Below, piece after piece: positions 49,308-57,232 of a stretch of 64,000 nt of DNA; position 1 is the first letter of the stretch; each line of letters begins with the position of its first letter. The stretch lies in assembly GCF_002786295.1 (NCBI RefSeq), contig NZ_PGTC01000009.1, positions 372,001 to 436,000 on the forward strand, in the 5' to 3' direction. This DNA comes from Pseudooceanicola marinus. Lineage in GTDB: Bacteria; Pseudomonadota; Alphaproteobacteria; Rhodobacterales; Rhodobacteraceae. The notes beneath the pieces were generated by a model. The model was not told where the DNA came from. It ran no database searches and worked only from the letters and a program-made list of their open reading frames with translations. The translations under genes were made by a program, and so were the position numbers.

Positions 49308-51142
49308 ACGCACCCGGCATTTTTCCCAACGAGCCGATCCACCGGCTGCAGGAGGTCCTGTTCCCGGCGCGCGGGCGGCCGCCGGACATCTACCTGCAGG
49401 CGGATCCGGGCGCGGTGGAGGTCAGCGGTGGCACCCTGGCCTGCCTGGCGGGGACGCGGCTCGACTTCGGCACCTGGTTCAACAGCTTCTACCTCGGCTT
49501 CTGGTCCGCCCATGCGCAGATCCGCGGTCTGATCCTGCGGCTGAGCTTTCACGGCGCCCTGCGCATCACCGTCGAACTGCGCCGCGACGGTGTGCCGCCC
49601 CGTGTCCTCGCCCGGCAGGAGGTCGAGGGCGCGGGCGAACCCTTCGTGCTGCCCCTTCCGGATCCGGGGGAGGCAGGGCGGCTGGCCCTCGTGCTCGACT
49701 GTCTCGGCCCCTGCCGTCTGGTGGAGGCGGCCTTTTGCACCGATGTCCCGCCGGCCCCCGTGCGCCTGACCATCGGCATCTGCACCTTCAACCGCGAAGA
49801 GCAGCTGCGGGCGACGCTGGACAACCTGGCCCGGATCCGCGCGAGCCTGCCGGAGCTGGTGGACATCATCCTGGTCAACTAGGGCGATCCCCTGGCTGCG
49901 CCTGAGACGCGCGCCGCGCTGGATCGGGCGGGCGCCCGGCTGCTTCATCAGCCGAACCTGGGGGGCGCCGGCGGCTTCACCCGGGGTCTGGACGCGGCCT
50001 GCACCGGCCCGGGGGACACGACCCATCACTTGCTGATGGACGACGATATCGCCCTGGATCCGCGCATGGTCCGTCGCCTGGTGGAAGCGCTGTCCTATGC
50101 GCGGCCCGATCGCGCCCTGGGTGGTGCCATGTTGGAGACGGAGCGCCCGCGCGTGCTGCACGAAGCGGGGGCGCGGTTGCAGCGGGGCTGGGGAGTGGCC
50201 TCCTTCGGCACGGGTCGGGCGCTCGGGCAGCAGGAAACGCTCGCGCTCTTCGACCGGGTGGCGAAGGCGGATTACAACGGCTGGTGGTTCTGTGCCGTGC
50301 CCATGACGGCGGTGCGTCGCGCCGGATTGCCGCTGCCGCTGTTCATCCGTGGCGACGACATCGAGTATGGCTGCCGTCTGGGCGCCGTGGGCGTCGCCAG
50401 CGTGACCCTGCCGGGCTGCGCCGTCTGGCACGACGCCTTCGCGGGCAAGGCGCGCCCCTGGCTGACCTACTACGACTACCGCAACCTTCTGGTGAATGCC
50501 GCCCTCCACCCGCAGGTCGCGCCGCCGCCCGCACCGCTGGAGGTGCTGGGCGCGCTCTTCGCGCGGCTGCTGTGCCATCAGTACGGCATGGCCGCGGCGG
50601 TGCGGCAGGCGGTGTCGGACTACCTCGCCGGGCCCGGGCAGATCGACCGGATCACCCTGACGGAGCGGCACAGCCAGTTGTCCGCCCGGTTCAGCCGGGA
50701 GGATGGCCAGCCGCTGGCCCCCGGGACGCCGGCGCCCCCACCGGGGTCAGCGCGGGACAGGCCGCAGGCGATCGGGCGCGTCGTGGCCCTGTTCCTGCGT
50801 CGGTTTATCCAGATCTCTGCCGGTGCCGGGCGTGGCGATCCCGCCAACGCCAGCTACAGCCTGCACCAGATCACCCCGGCGGCGGTCGGCCCGGGCCCCT
50901 ATGTGCGCCGCGCCGATCCGGAGGGGCGCCGGTGCCTGATCCTGTCGCCACATCGCGCGCGGCTCTGGTGGGGCGCGCTGGCCGCGCTGGCGCTGTGGCT
51001 GCACTACCTCTTGCGCCACCGTGCCGCGGCGCGCCGCTGGCGGGACGGGGCCGGTGCGCTGGCGGACCGGGAGGCCTGGGCGCGCCGGTTTGCCGGGGCC
51101 GGTGCAGGGCCGCAGAGCGAGGGTCGTTCCGATGGCGCCTGA
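49304..51142 (+). pseudogene. GlfT2-like galactofuranosyltransferase split by one in-frame TAG
   Basis: The frame from the GTG at 49304 to 51142 spans 613 codons, near the size of mycobacterial GlfT2, and is broken only by TAG at 49880-49882 (codon 193). Before it: an N-terminal beta-rich domain and the GT2 start LTIGICTFNREEQLRATLDNL ... IILVN. After it, in the same frame: GDPLAAPETR, NLGGAGGFTRGLDAA, the metal site MDDDIALD (Asp246-248), KADYNGWWFC, IRGDDIEYG and the WHD catalytic-type motif (His376) with KARPWLTYYDYRN. GT2 relatives usually have Q-G here, so TAG looks like a CAG-to-TAG change. Whether it is a true mutation, a sequencing error or read through is open. The product would add galactofuranose. 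Confidence 0.8.
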
Positions 51143-52427
51143 CGCATCCGCCGCGCCCAGGGTGCTCTTCCTGCAGGGGCCACCCTCGGATTTCGCGCGC
51201 GCCCTCGGGGCCGAGTTGGGCGAGCGCGGTGCGCGCGTGCACCGGATCAACCTATGCGCCGGGGATTGGATCTACTGGCATGGGCCCGGCGCGCGCAGCT
51301 ATCGCGGCAGCCTGGCGGGCTGGCCCGACTGGCTGGACGGGGTCCTGGCGACCGAGGGGATCACCGATCTACTCTATTTTGGCGATTGCCAGCCCTATCA
51401 CCGCGCGGCCCGTCGCGTGGCGGAACGGCGCGGGGTCCGCACGCTGGCCTACGAATATGGCTACCTGCGGCCCGACTGGATCTTGGCGGAGCCGGGCGGG
51501 CAGAGCACCTATTCCTGCCTCACCGCAGATCCTGCCCGTCTGCGGGACGCGGCGCGGGATCTGCCGGCAGTGGACCTGACCCCGCGTCACCGGATTGACC
51601 GCAGGCGCGAGGCTCGGGGCGACGTGATCTATCACCTGGCCAATTACCTGCTGGCCCCGCTTTACCCGCGCTTTCGTCGTGACCGGCTGTTCAATCCGAT
51701 CCTGGAGTATCTGTCCTATCTGCCGCGACATCGCCGCGCCCGGCGGGGGGAGGGGCAGGCGCGGCGGCTGGCCGACCGGCTTGTGGCCGAGGGCGCGCCG
51801 GTCTTCCTGGCGATCCTGCAGATGCAGAACGACTACCAGATCCGTGCCAATTCGCCTTACCGCGATCAGCGCCACTACCTGGAGGAGCTGGCCGCCTCTT
51901 TCGCGAAGCACGCGCCGCCGCAGGCCCAGCTGGTGGTGAAACTGCATCCCCATGACAACGGCTTGACGCCCTGGCGCCGCTGTCTGGCCCGGTTGCGTCG
52001 TCGGTTCGGCCTGGCGGGGCGGCTGCACCTGCTGGATGGCGGCCGGGTGGAGGACTGGGCCTGCCACGCGCAGGGCGTGGTCACGATCAACAGCACCGCC
52101 GGGCTGACCGCGCTGGCCTGTCGCGCTCCGGTGCTGGTGCGCGGGGTGGCGATCTACGACATGCCAGGGCTGACGCATCAGATGGGGCTGGACAGGTTCT
52201 GGCACGCGCCGCAGCCGCCCGACCCGGACTGTCTGGAGGACATGTTGCGGGTCCTGGCCCATCATCTTCACGTCCGCGGGGCCTTCTACGGCGGATCGGG
52301 ACAACAGGCCGCCATCACCGCCATGGCGGATCGGATCATGGCCCCGACCCCGGCACCTCCGATCTTCGAGCCGGTCCCGCCACGGCTGGCCCGCGCCCGC
52401 GCCATGGGGGTGCCGGTCGATGCCTGA
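51132..52427 (+). CDS. Capsule polysaccharide synthesis protein, KpsS/KpsC-like
   Basis: A 431-residue protein from the ATG at 51132, overlapping the preceding gene by 11 bp. It has the Capsule_synth pattern: VLFLQGPPSDFARALGAELGERGARVHRINLCAGDW in pieces, LLYFGDCQPYHRAARRVAERRGVRTLAYEYGYLRPDWI, VVKLHPHDNGLTPW, and VTINSTAGLTALACRAPVLVRGVAIYDMPGLTHQ in pieces. KpsS and KpsC transfer Kdo residues onto phosphatidylglycerol to build the capsule lipid anchor. Here it may instead add a sugar to the amino-polyketide lipid, or link it to a polysaccharide. No membrane span seen. Confidence 0.88.
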   Translation: MAPDASAAPRVLFLQGPPSDFARALGAELGERGARVHRINLCAGDWIYWHGPGARSYRGSLAGWPDWLDGVLATEGITDLLYFGDCQPYHRAARRVAERRGVRTLAYEYGYLRPDWILAEPGGQSTYSCLTADPARLRDAARDLPAVDLTPRHRIDRRREARGDVIYHLANYLLAPLYPRFRRDRLFNPILEYLSYLPRHRRARRGEGQARRLADRLVAEGAPVFLAILQMQNDYQIRANSPYRDQRHYLEELAASFAKHAPPQAQLVVKLHPHDNGLTPWRRCLARLRRRFGLAGRLHLLDGGRVEDWACHAQGVVTINSTAGLTALACRAPVLVRGVAIYDMPGLTHQMGLDRFWHAPQPPDPDCLEDMLRVLAHHLHVRGAFYGGSGQQAAITAMADRIMAPTPAPPIFEPVPPRLARARAMGVPVDA

Positions 52428-53247
52428 TCTGCCCTATCGCCGCATTGCCATCGCCGGGGGCAGCCGGGGGATCGGTGCGGCCCTGGCGCTGGCGCTGGCC
52501 GGCCCGGGGCGGGAGCTTTGGCTTTGCGCGCGCGACGGCCCGCCGCTGGAAGAGACGGCGCGGGCCTGTCGGGACAAGGGAGCGCAGGTGCGGTGCCACA
52601 GCTGCGACCTCAGCCAGCCCGGGGCGGCGGCGGCCTGGCTTGACGAGATGGGCGAGGGGCGCGCACCTGACCTGCTGATCGTCGCCGTCGGCATATTCGG
52701 CGGGCGGCCAGACGGCGCGGTCGTGACGCCGGAGGCGGTGATGCGCCAGGTCATCGCGGTCAACCTGACCGGGGCCCTGGCCCTGGCCGAGGCGGGAGCG
52801 CTGAGGATGCGCTGCGCCGGGCGGGGGCAGATCGTCCTGCTGGGCTCACTGGCCGCCCGGGACCCCTTGCCGGACGCCCCGGCCTACAGCGCCAGCAAGG
52901 CCGGCCTGGCCTGCTACGCACGGGCCCTGCGCGCAGACCTCGCCGGCAGCGGTGTCGGGGTGCTGCTGGTCGAACCGGGCCATGTCGAGACGCGTCAGAC
53001 CGCCCAGCACCAGGGGGCGCTGCCGCTGCTGATGTCTCCCCCTGCGGCGGCAGAGCGCATCCTGCGGGCGCTCGACCGTGGCCGCAGTTCCATGGCGTTT
53101 CCCCGCCGGGCCGTGCTGGCGCTGTGGCTTCTCGATCTCCTGCCGGCGGCCTGGCGCGCGGCGGTGCTGGCGCGGCATCGGTTCAGCGTGCACAACCTTG
53201 CACCCCCGGCACCGCCGGTCGCCCGGGGACCGGGCGGGGAGGACTGA
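52420..53247 (+). CDS. Short-chain dehydrogenase/reductase (candidate 3-keto reductase)
   Basis: A 275-residue classical SDR: cofactor motif AIAGGSRGIGAALALALA with Arg in LWLCARDG (NADPH preference), CDLSQ, NLTGALALAEA, catalytic Ser in IVLLGSLAARD and YSASK. The VEPGHVETRQTA segment and the hydrophobic C-terminal part (VLALWLLDLLPAAWRAAVL) recall 3-ketodihydrosphingosine reductases, which are membrane-associated. In this operon it would reduce the keto group left by the AOS to an amino alcohol. It overlaps the KpsS-like gene by 8 bp. Confidence 0.88.
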   Translation: MPDLPYRRIAIAGGSRGIGAALALALAGPGRELWLCARDGPPLEETARACRDKGAQVRCHSCDLSQPGAAAAWLDEMGEGRAPDLLIVAVGIFGGRPDGAVVTPEAVMRQVIAVNLTGALALAEAGALRMRCAGRGQIVLLGSLAARDPLPDAPAYSASKAGLACYARALRADLAGSGVGVLLVEPGHVETRQTAQHQGALPLLMSPPAAAERILRALDRGRSSMAFPRRAVLALWLLDLLPAAWRAAVLARHRFSVHNLAPPAPPVARGPGGED

Positions 53248-54164
53248 TGGCCCGGCTGATCCTGCATATCGGCACCCACAAGACCGGCACGACCGCGATC
53301 CAGCACTGGCTGGCCGGCCACCGGGCCGCGCTTGGCACACTGGGCTGGCACTACGGCGCGACCGACCGGCCACCGCATCCGCGCCTGCCGAAACACAGCA
53401 GCCTCTACCGGGCGCTGCTGGAGGGGCGCTACAGTGCCGAAGAGGCCGCGATCCTGGCCGATCACGCGGCCTCTGGGCTGCCCGATCTGATCCTCAGCGA
53501 GGAGGGCTTGTCGCTGCCAGCGTTCCGCCGCTTCGCCCCGCTTCGGGGACTGGCGGAGCATTTCGATGTGACGGTGGTGGCCTTGTTCCGCCGTCAGGAC
53601 ATCTTCCTCGAGTCCCACTGGCGGCAGTTGTGCAAGGAAGGGCAGACCGGCGCCTCGCTCGACAGCTTCCTGCAGAGGGAGTGGACCCGCCAGCGCATGC
53701 GCTATGACCGTATCCTCGATTTCTGGGCGGAGTTCGCCAGCATCCGCGCGGCCCGCTACGACCCCGGACATGCCGGGGGCGCCGTCGGTCAGGTTCTGGC
53801 GCTGGCCGGGCTGCCGCTGGATCCCGGGCCGGTCCGGCGGGCGAATCCCTCGCTGTCCCCCGGGGTGGCGGATGTCTGCGCCCGGCTGACGCGCAACGGC
53901 CTCGCCTCGCTGGTGCCGATGGTTGCGCGCGTGGCCCGGGGGCGCGGTGGCCAGGGATCGGGGATCAGCATGGCGCGCCGCACAGCGCTGTTGGCCGAGG
54001 CCGCGCCCGGCAATGCCCGCCTGGCGGAACGCTACGACATCCACTTCGACCCACCGGACGCGCCTGCGGCGGACAGCCCTGTCCCCGCGTCCGCCCAGGC
54101 CCCCCGGGACGATCCGTCGCAGTCGGCAGGCGGCCACACGCAAACGTTAGGAAACATCAGGTGA
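53247..54164 (+). CDS. Sulfotransferase-like protein, last gene of the PKS operon
   Basis: A 305-residue protein; its ATG overlaps the reductase stop (TGATG). The N-terminal LILHIGTHKTGTTAIQHWL is the PAPS-binding loop form (HxGxxKTGTT) of many bacterial sulfotransferase-like proteins. VTVVALFRRQDIFLESHWRQ fills the 3'-phosphate-binding position. The C-terminal 45 residues are polar and disordered. It probably sulfates the product of this operon. Divergence from well-studied enzymes leaves other transferase roles possible. Confidence 0.78.
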   Translation: MARLILHIGTHKTGTTAIQHWLAGHRAALGTLGWHYGATDRPPHPRLPKHSSLYRALLEGRYSAEEAAILADHAASGLPDLILSEEGLSLPAFRRFAPLRGLAEHFDVTVVALFRRQDIFLESHWRQLCKEGQTGASLDSFLQREWTRQRMRYDRILDFWAEFASIRAARYDPGHAGGAVGQVLALAGLPLDPGPVRRANPSLSPGVADVCARLTRNGLASLVPMVARVARGRGGQGSGISMARRTALLAEAAPGNARLAERYDIHFDPPDAPAADSPVPASAQAPRDDPSQSAGGHTQTLGNIR

Positions 54165-54221
54165 CGATTGAACGAATTGAGTGCAAAATCGCCTAAGGGT
54201 TTGATCGAGGGGGGAATATTG

Positions 54222-54251
54222 TTTGACGGGTCAAATTATTTACCCTATCGT
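54222..54251 (+). promoter_or_regulatory. MarR-gene promoter with overlapping operator-like palindrome
   Basis: TTGACG (54223-54228) and TATCGT (54246-54251) are spaced 17 bp like a sigma-70 promoter, 30 bp before the MarR start codon. TTTGACGGGTCAAA (54222-54235) is an inverted repeat with 6-bp arms that covers the -35 element, as expected for autorepression by a MarR-type dimer. Confidence 0.5.
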
Positions 54252-54280
54252 CACCCTGACTTTCACATCAGAGCGCACCC

Positions 54281-54829
54281 ATGCCCAAGAGCCAACCCTA
54301 CTGGCAGATGCCTGCCTTTCTCGAAGATACCGGCGGCCCCGATTACACGATGATGGATCATGAGGATTACCTCACCTATCGTATCGGCATGCTGTCGGGG
54401 GAATTCAACCGCAATATTTCCAAGTACAACGCCCGGCATTTCGACCTGACCCTGGCCGAGGGCCGCGTGCTGACCCGGCTGGTGGATAGCGAGCCGCTGT
54501 CCTACGGCGAGATCTGCGAAAAGCTGCTGCTGGACGGCGCCCAGATCAGCCGCGCGGCCGCCTCGCTGGTGGAACGCGGCTACATGCGCAAGGCGACCGA
54601 CCCCAAGGACGCCCGCCGTGCCATCTTCGAGTTGACGGAGACCGGCGAGGAGGTGGGCCGTTCCGTGCTGAAAGTCGGGCGCGCCCGGCAGAAATTCCTG
54701 CTGGAAAAGCTGACGGCGGCGGAACGGCGCACGCTCTATCGCTCGCTGTCGAAACTGATGGGAGTCATGGCGGATCTGAACGCCTCGGGCACTCTGCTGG
54801 GCGAGGCCGCGACCGCCGCCGAAGAGTGA
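54281..54829 (+). CDS. MarR-family transcriptional regulator
   Basis: A 182-residue winged-helix regulator: LTYRIGMLSGEFNRNISKYNARHFDLTLAEGRVLTRLVD in pieces, the recognition region YGEICEKLLLDGAQISRAAASLVERGYM and the wing TDPKDARRAIFELTETGEEV. These are canonical MarR motifs. It is monocistronic, separated from the PKS operon by a 116-bp AT-rich gap with its own promoter. Ligand and targets unknown; a role in the neighbouring cluster is possible but unsupported. Confidence 0.93.
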   Translation: MPKSQPYWQMPAFLEDTGGPDYTMMDHEDYLTYRIGMLSGEFNRNISKYNARHFDLTLAEGRVLTRLVDSEPLSYGEICEKLLLDGAQISRAAASLVERGYMRKATDPKDARRAIFELTETGEEVGRSVLKVGRARQKFLLEKLTAAERRTLYRSLSKLMGVMADLNASGTLLGEAATAAEE

Positions 54830-54920
54830 GCGCGCCGGCGCCTGCAGGATCCGGAGCGTCGCGCGGGTCGCCCCGCGTGACCGGGTGCGCCCGGATGCGG
54901 CGGCCCGGTCCCGGGCCAAG

Positions 54921-54949
54921 TTCTCACTGCGTTGTCACATGCGCGTTAC
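54921..54949 (+). promoter_or_regulatory. Candidate Pho box upstream of the phytase-like gene
   Basis: Three 7-base half-sites, TTCTCAC (54921-54927), TTGTCAC (54932-54938) and GCGTTAC (54943-54949), recur with an exact 11-bp period, separated by 4 bases each. This is the layout of PhoB sites (CTGTCAT-N4-CTGTCAT), and TTGTCAC is a common half-site variant. It ends 48 bp before the start codon. Confidence 0.6.
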
Positions 54950-54997
54950 CACGAAGGTGCATCTCTCCCCCACACAAATTTCCTGACGGGGGACACC

Positions 54998-57160
54998 ATG
55001 ACCTTTCGCGTGACCGCTCTGACCTCCCTGCTGGCCCTGTCGGCTGGCATGGCGAGCGCCGAGATGAACTTCAACCGCATCGCCAGCTTTCCGACGCCGC
55101 TGAACATGGCCGAGGGCGAGGACCGCTCGCGCACCACCTCGGCCGAGATCATCGCCGCCACTAAAGACGGCATGACGCTGGCCTATACCGACAGCCCGCT
55201 GGAGGCGCTCGGCCTGATCGACATCACCGACCCGGCCAACCCGCAACCCCTGGGCAACATCGCCCTGGGCGGTGAACCGACCTCGGTGGGCATCGTCGGG
55301 CAGACGGCTTTCGTCGGCGTGAATACCTCCGAAAGCTACACCGATCCCTCGGGCAAGCTATTGGTCATCGACATCGCGACGCGCGAGATCACCGGCGAAT
55401 GCGACCTGGGCGGCCAGCCCGACAGCGTTGCCGTGGCCAAGGATGGCAGCTTCGTCGCCGTGGCGATCGAGAACGAGCGCGACGAGGATCTGGGCGATGG
55501 CCGCGTCGGCCAGATGCCCGCGGGCGACCTGGTGCTGGTCGATGCCGCTGACGGCGCCGCCGACTGCGCCAGCCTTCAGCACGTGGCCCTGACCGGCCTG
55601 GCCGAGATCGCGCCCGAGGATCCCGAGCCTGAGTTCGTCGACATCAACAGCCTGGGCGAGGTCATCGTCACCCTGCAGGAAAACAACCACCTGGTTGTCG
55701 TGTCGAAAGAGGGGGAGGTCCTCAACCACTTCTCCGCCGGGGCGGTCGACCTGGAGGGCATCGACGTGGACGAAGAGCGGGCGCTGACCTTCAACGCCGC
55801 ACAGCCGGGCCGCAAGCGCGAGCCCGACGCGGTGAAATGGATCGATGACGATCATTTCGCCATCGCCAACGAAGGTGACATGGACGGCGGGTCGCGCGGC
55901 TGGACGATCTTCACCAAGGACGGCTCGGTTGCCTACGAGGCCGGCGTGTCCTTCGAGTATGCCGTGATCGAGGCGGGCCACTATCCCGAGAAGCGGTCGG
56001 GCAACAAGGGTGTCGAGCCCGAGTCGATCGAGACCGGCACCTTCGGTGACACGCCGATGGTCTTCGTCGGGGCCGAACGTTCCTCCATCGTGGGGGTCTA
56101 TGACGTCTCCGACCTGTCGGCCCCGGTGCTGACGCAGCTGCTGCCCTCGGGCATCGGGCCGGAAGGGTACGTCGCCATCCCCGAGCGCAACCTGCTGGTT
56201 TCGGCCAATGAGGAAGACCTGGTCGAGGACGGTGGCGTGCGCGCCCATGTCATGATCTTCGAATACCAGGAGGCGCCGGCGCGCTATCCGATGCTGACCT
56301 CCGCGGGTCTGCGCGAAGACGGCAAGCCGGTCGGCTGGGGCGCCAATTCCGGCATGGTGGCCGATGGCGATTTCATCTGGGCGGTCAACGACAGCTTCTA
56401 TGCAATGCAGCCCTCGATCTTCAAGATCGACCCGTCGGAGACGCCGGCGAAGATCGTCGACGTGATCCGCGTGACCCGCGCCGGTCAGCCGGCGCAGAAG
56501 CTGGACATGGAAGGCATCACCCTGGACGGGGAGGGCGGTTTCTGGATCGCCTCCGAAGGTCGCACCGATCGCGTCGTGCCGCATGCCCTTTATCACGTGA
56601 ATGCCGAGGGTGAGATCGAGGACGAGGTGGGCCTGCCGTCCGAGCTGATGGCGGTGGAGCGCCGCTTCGGCTTCGAAGGGATCACCAAGGTCGGCAACAC
56701 CCTTTGGATGGCCGTGCAGCGGGAATGGGGCGACGATCCCGAGAACCACGTGAAGCTGGTGGCCTACAACATCGAGACCGGCGACTGGGGCGCCGTGGCC
56801 TATGAGAAGGCCGCGCCCGAAACCGGCTGGGTCGGCCTGTCGGAGATCGTGGCCCGGGGCGACAGCTTCTACGTCATCGAACGCGACAATCAGATCGGCG
56901 CCGCAGCGGTGACCAAGAAGATCTACCGCATCCCCGCCGCCGAAATGGTGCCTGCGCCCCTGGGTGGCGAACTGCCCGTGGTCAGCAAGGAAGAGGTCCG
57001 CGACATGATCCCGGATCTGAAGGCCACCGGCGGCTATGTCCTCGACAAGGTCGAAGGCCTGGCGATCATGGAGGACGGCACCGCCTGGGTGTCGACCGAC
57101 AACGATGGCGTGGATGACCATTCGGGCGAGACGATGTTCTTCACCATCGGCAAGCTCTGA
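54998..57160 (+). CDS. Secreted two-domain protein: beta-propeller plus phytase-like esterase domain
   Basis: A 720-residue exported protein; the ATG at 54998 follows GACGGGGGAC, and the signal peptide is MTFRVTALTSLLALSAGMASA. Residues about 25-430 form a propeller of the 'choice-of-anchor' kind (LGLIDITDPANPQPLGNIALGGEPTSVGI, VFVGAERSSIVGVYDVSDLSAPVLTQLLPSG in pieces). Residues about 435-715 read like the esterase-like domain of phytases (LDMEGITLDGEGGFWIASEGRTDRVVPHALYHV, VGNTLWMAVQREWGDDPE, KVEGLAIMEDGTAWVSTDNDGVDDHSGETMFF in pieces). It should act in the periplasm or outside the cell on phosphate esters. A candidate Pho box and a strong terminator flank it. Confidence 0.82.
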   Translation: MTFRVTALTSLLALSAGMASAEMNFNRIASFPTPLNMAEGEDRSRTTSAEIIAATKDGMTLAYTDSPLEALGLIDITDPANPQPLGNIALGGEPTSVGIVGQTAFVGVNTSESYTDPSGKLLVIDIATREITGECDLGGQPDSVAVAKDGSFVAVAIENERDEDLGDGRVGQMPAGDLVLVDAADGAADCASLQHVALTGLAEIAPEDPEPEFVDINSLGEVIVTLQENNHLVVVSKEGEVLNHFSAGAVDLEGIDVDEERALTFNAAQPGRKREPDAVKWIDDDHFAIANEGDMDGGSRGWTIFTKDGSVAYEAGVSFEYAVIEAGHYPEKRSGNKGVEPESIETGTFGDTPMVFVGAERSSIVGVYDVSDLSAPVLTQLLPSGIGPEGYVAIPERNLLVSANEEDLVEDGGVRAHVMIFEYQEAPARYPMLTSAGLREDGKPVGWGANSGMVADGDFIWAVNDSFYAMQPSIFKIDPSETPAKIVDVIRVTRAGQPAQKLDMEGITLDGEGGFWIASEGRTDRVVPHALYHVNAEGEIEDEVGLPSELMAVERRFGFEGITKVGNTLWMAVQREWGDDPENHVKLVAYNIETGDWGAVAYEKAAPETGWVGLSEIVARGDSFYVIERDNQIGAAAVTKKIYRIPAAEMVPAPLGGELPVVSKEEVRDMIPDLKATGGYVLDKVEGLAIMEDGTAWVSTDNDGVDDHSGETMFFTIGKL

Positions 57161-57182
57161 TCCCGTCACCAGGGTAAGATTG

Positions 57183-57213
57183 GGCGCGTCCGGTCAACCG
57201 GGCGCGCCTTTTT
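57183..57213 (+). terminator. Rho-independent terminator after the phytase-like gene
   Basis: GGCGCGTCCGG (57183-57193) pairs fully with CCGGGCGCGCC (57198-57208; one G-T pair) around the loop TCAA, followed by five T (57209-57213). This is a textbook intrinsic terminator 23 bp past the stop. Confidence 0.9.
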
Positions 57214-57232
57214 GTTTGCGGGGAGGGGCGGC

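Noticed and set aside
55358-57169. A 603-codon leftward frame opposite the phytase-like gene
   Set aside because: His/Asp/Val-rich antisense shadow; the rightward gene has a signal peptide, promoter elements and terminator.
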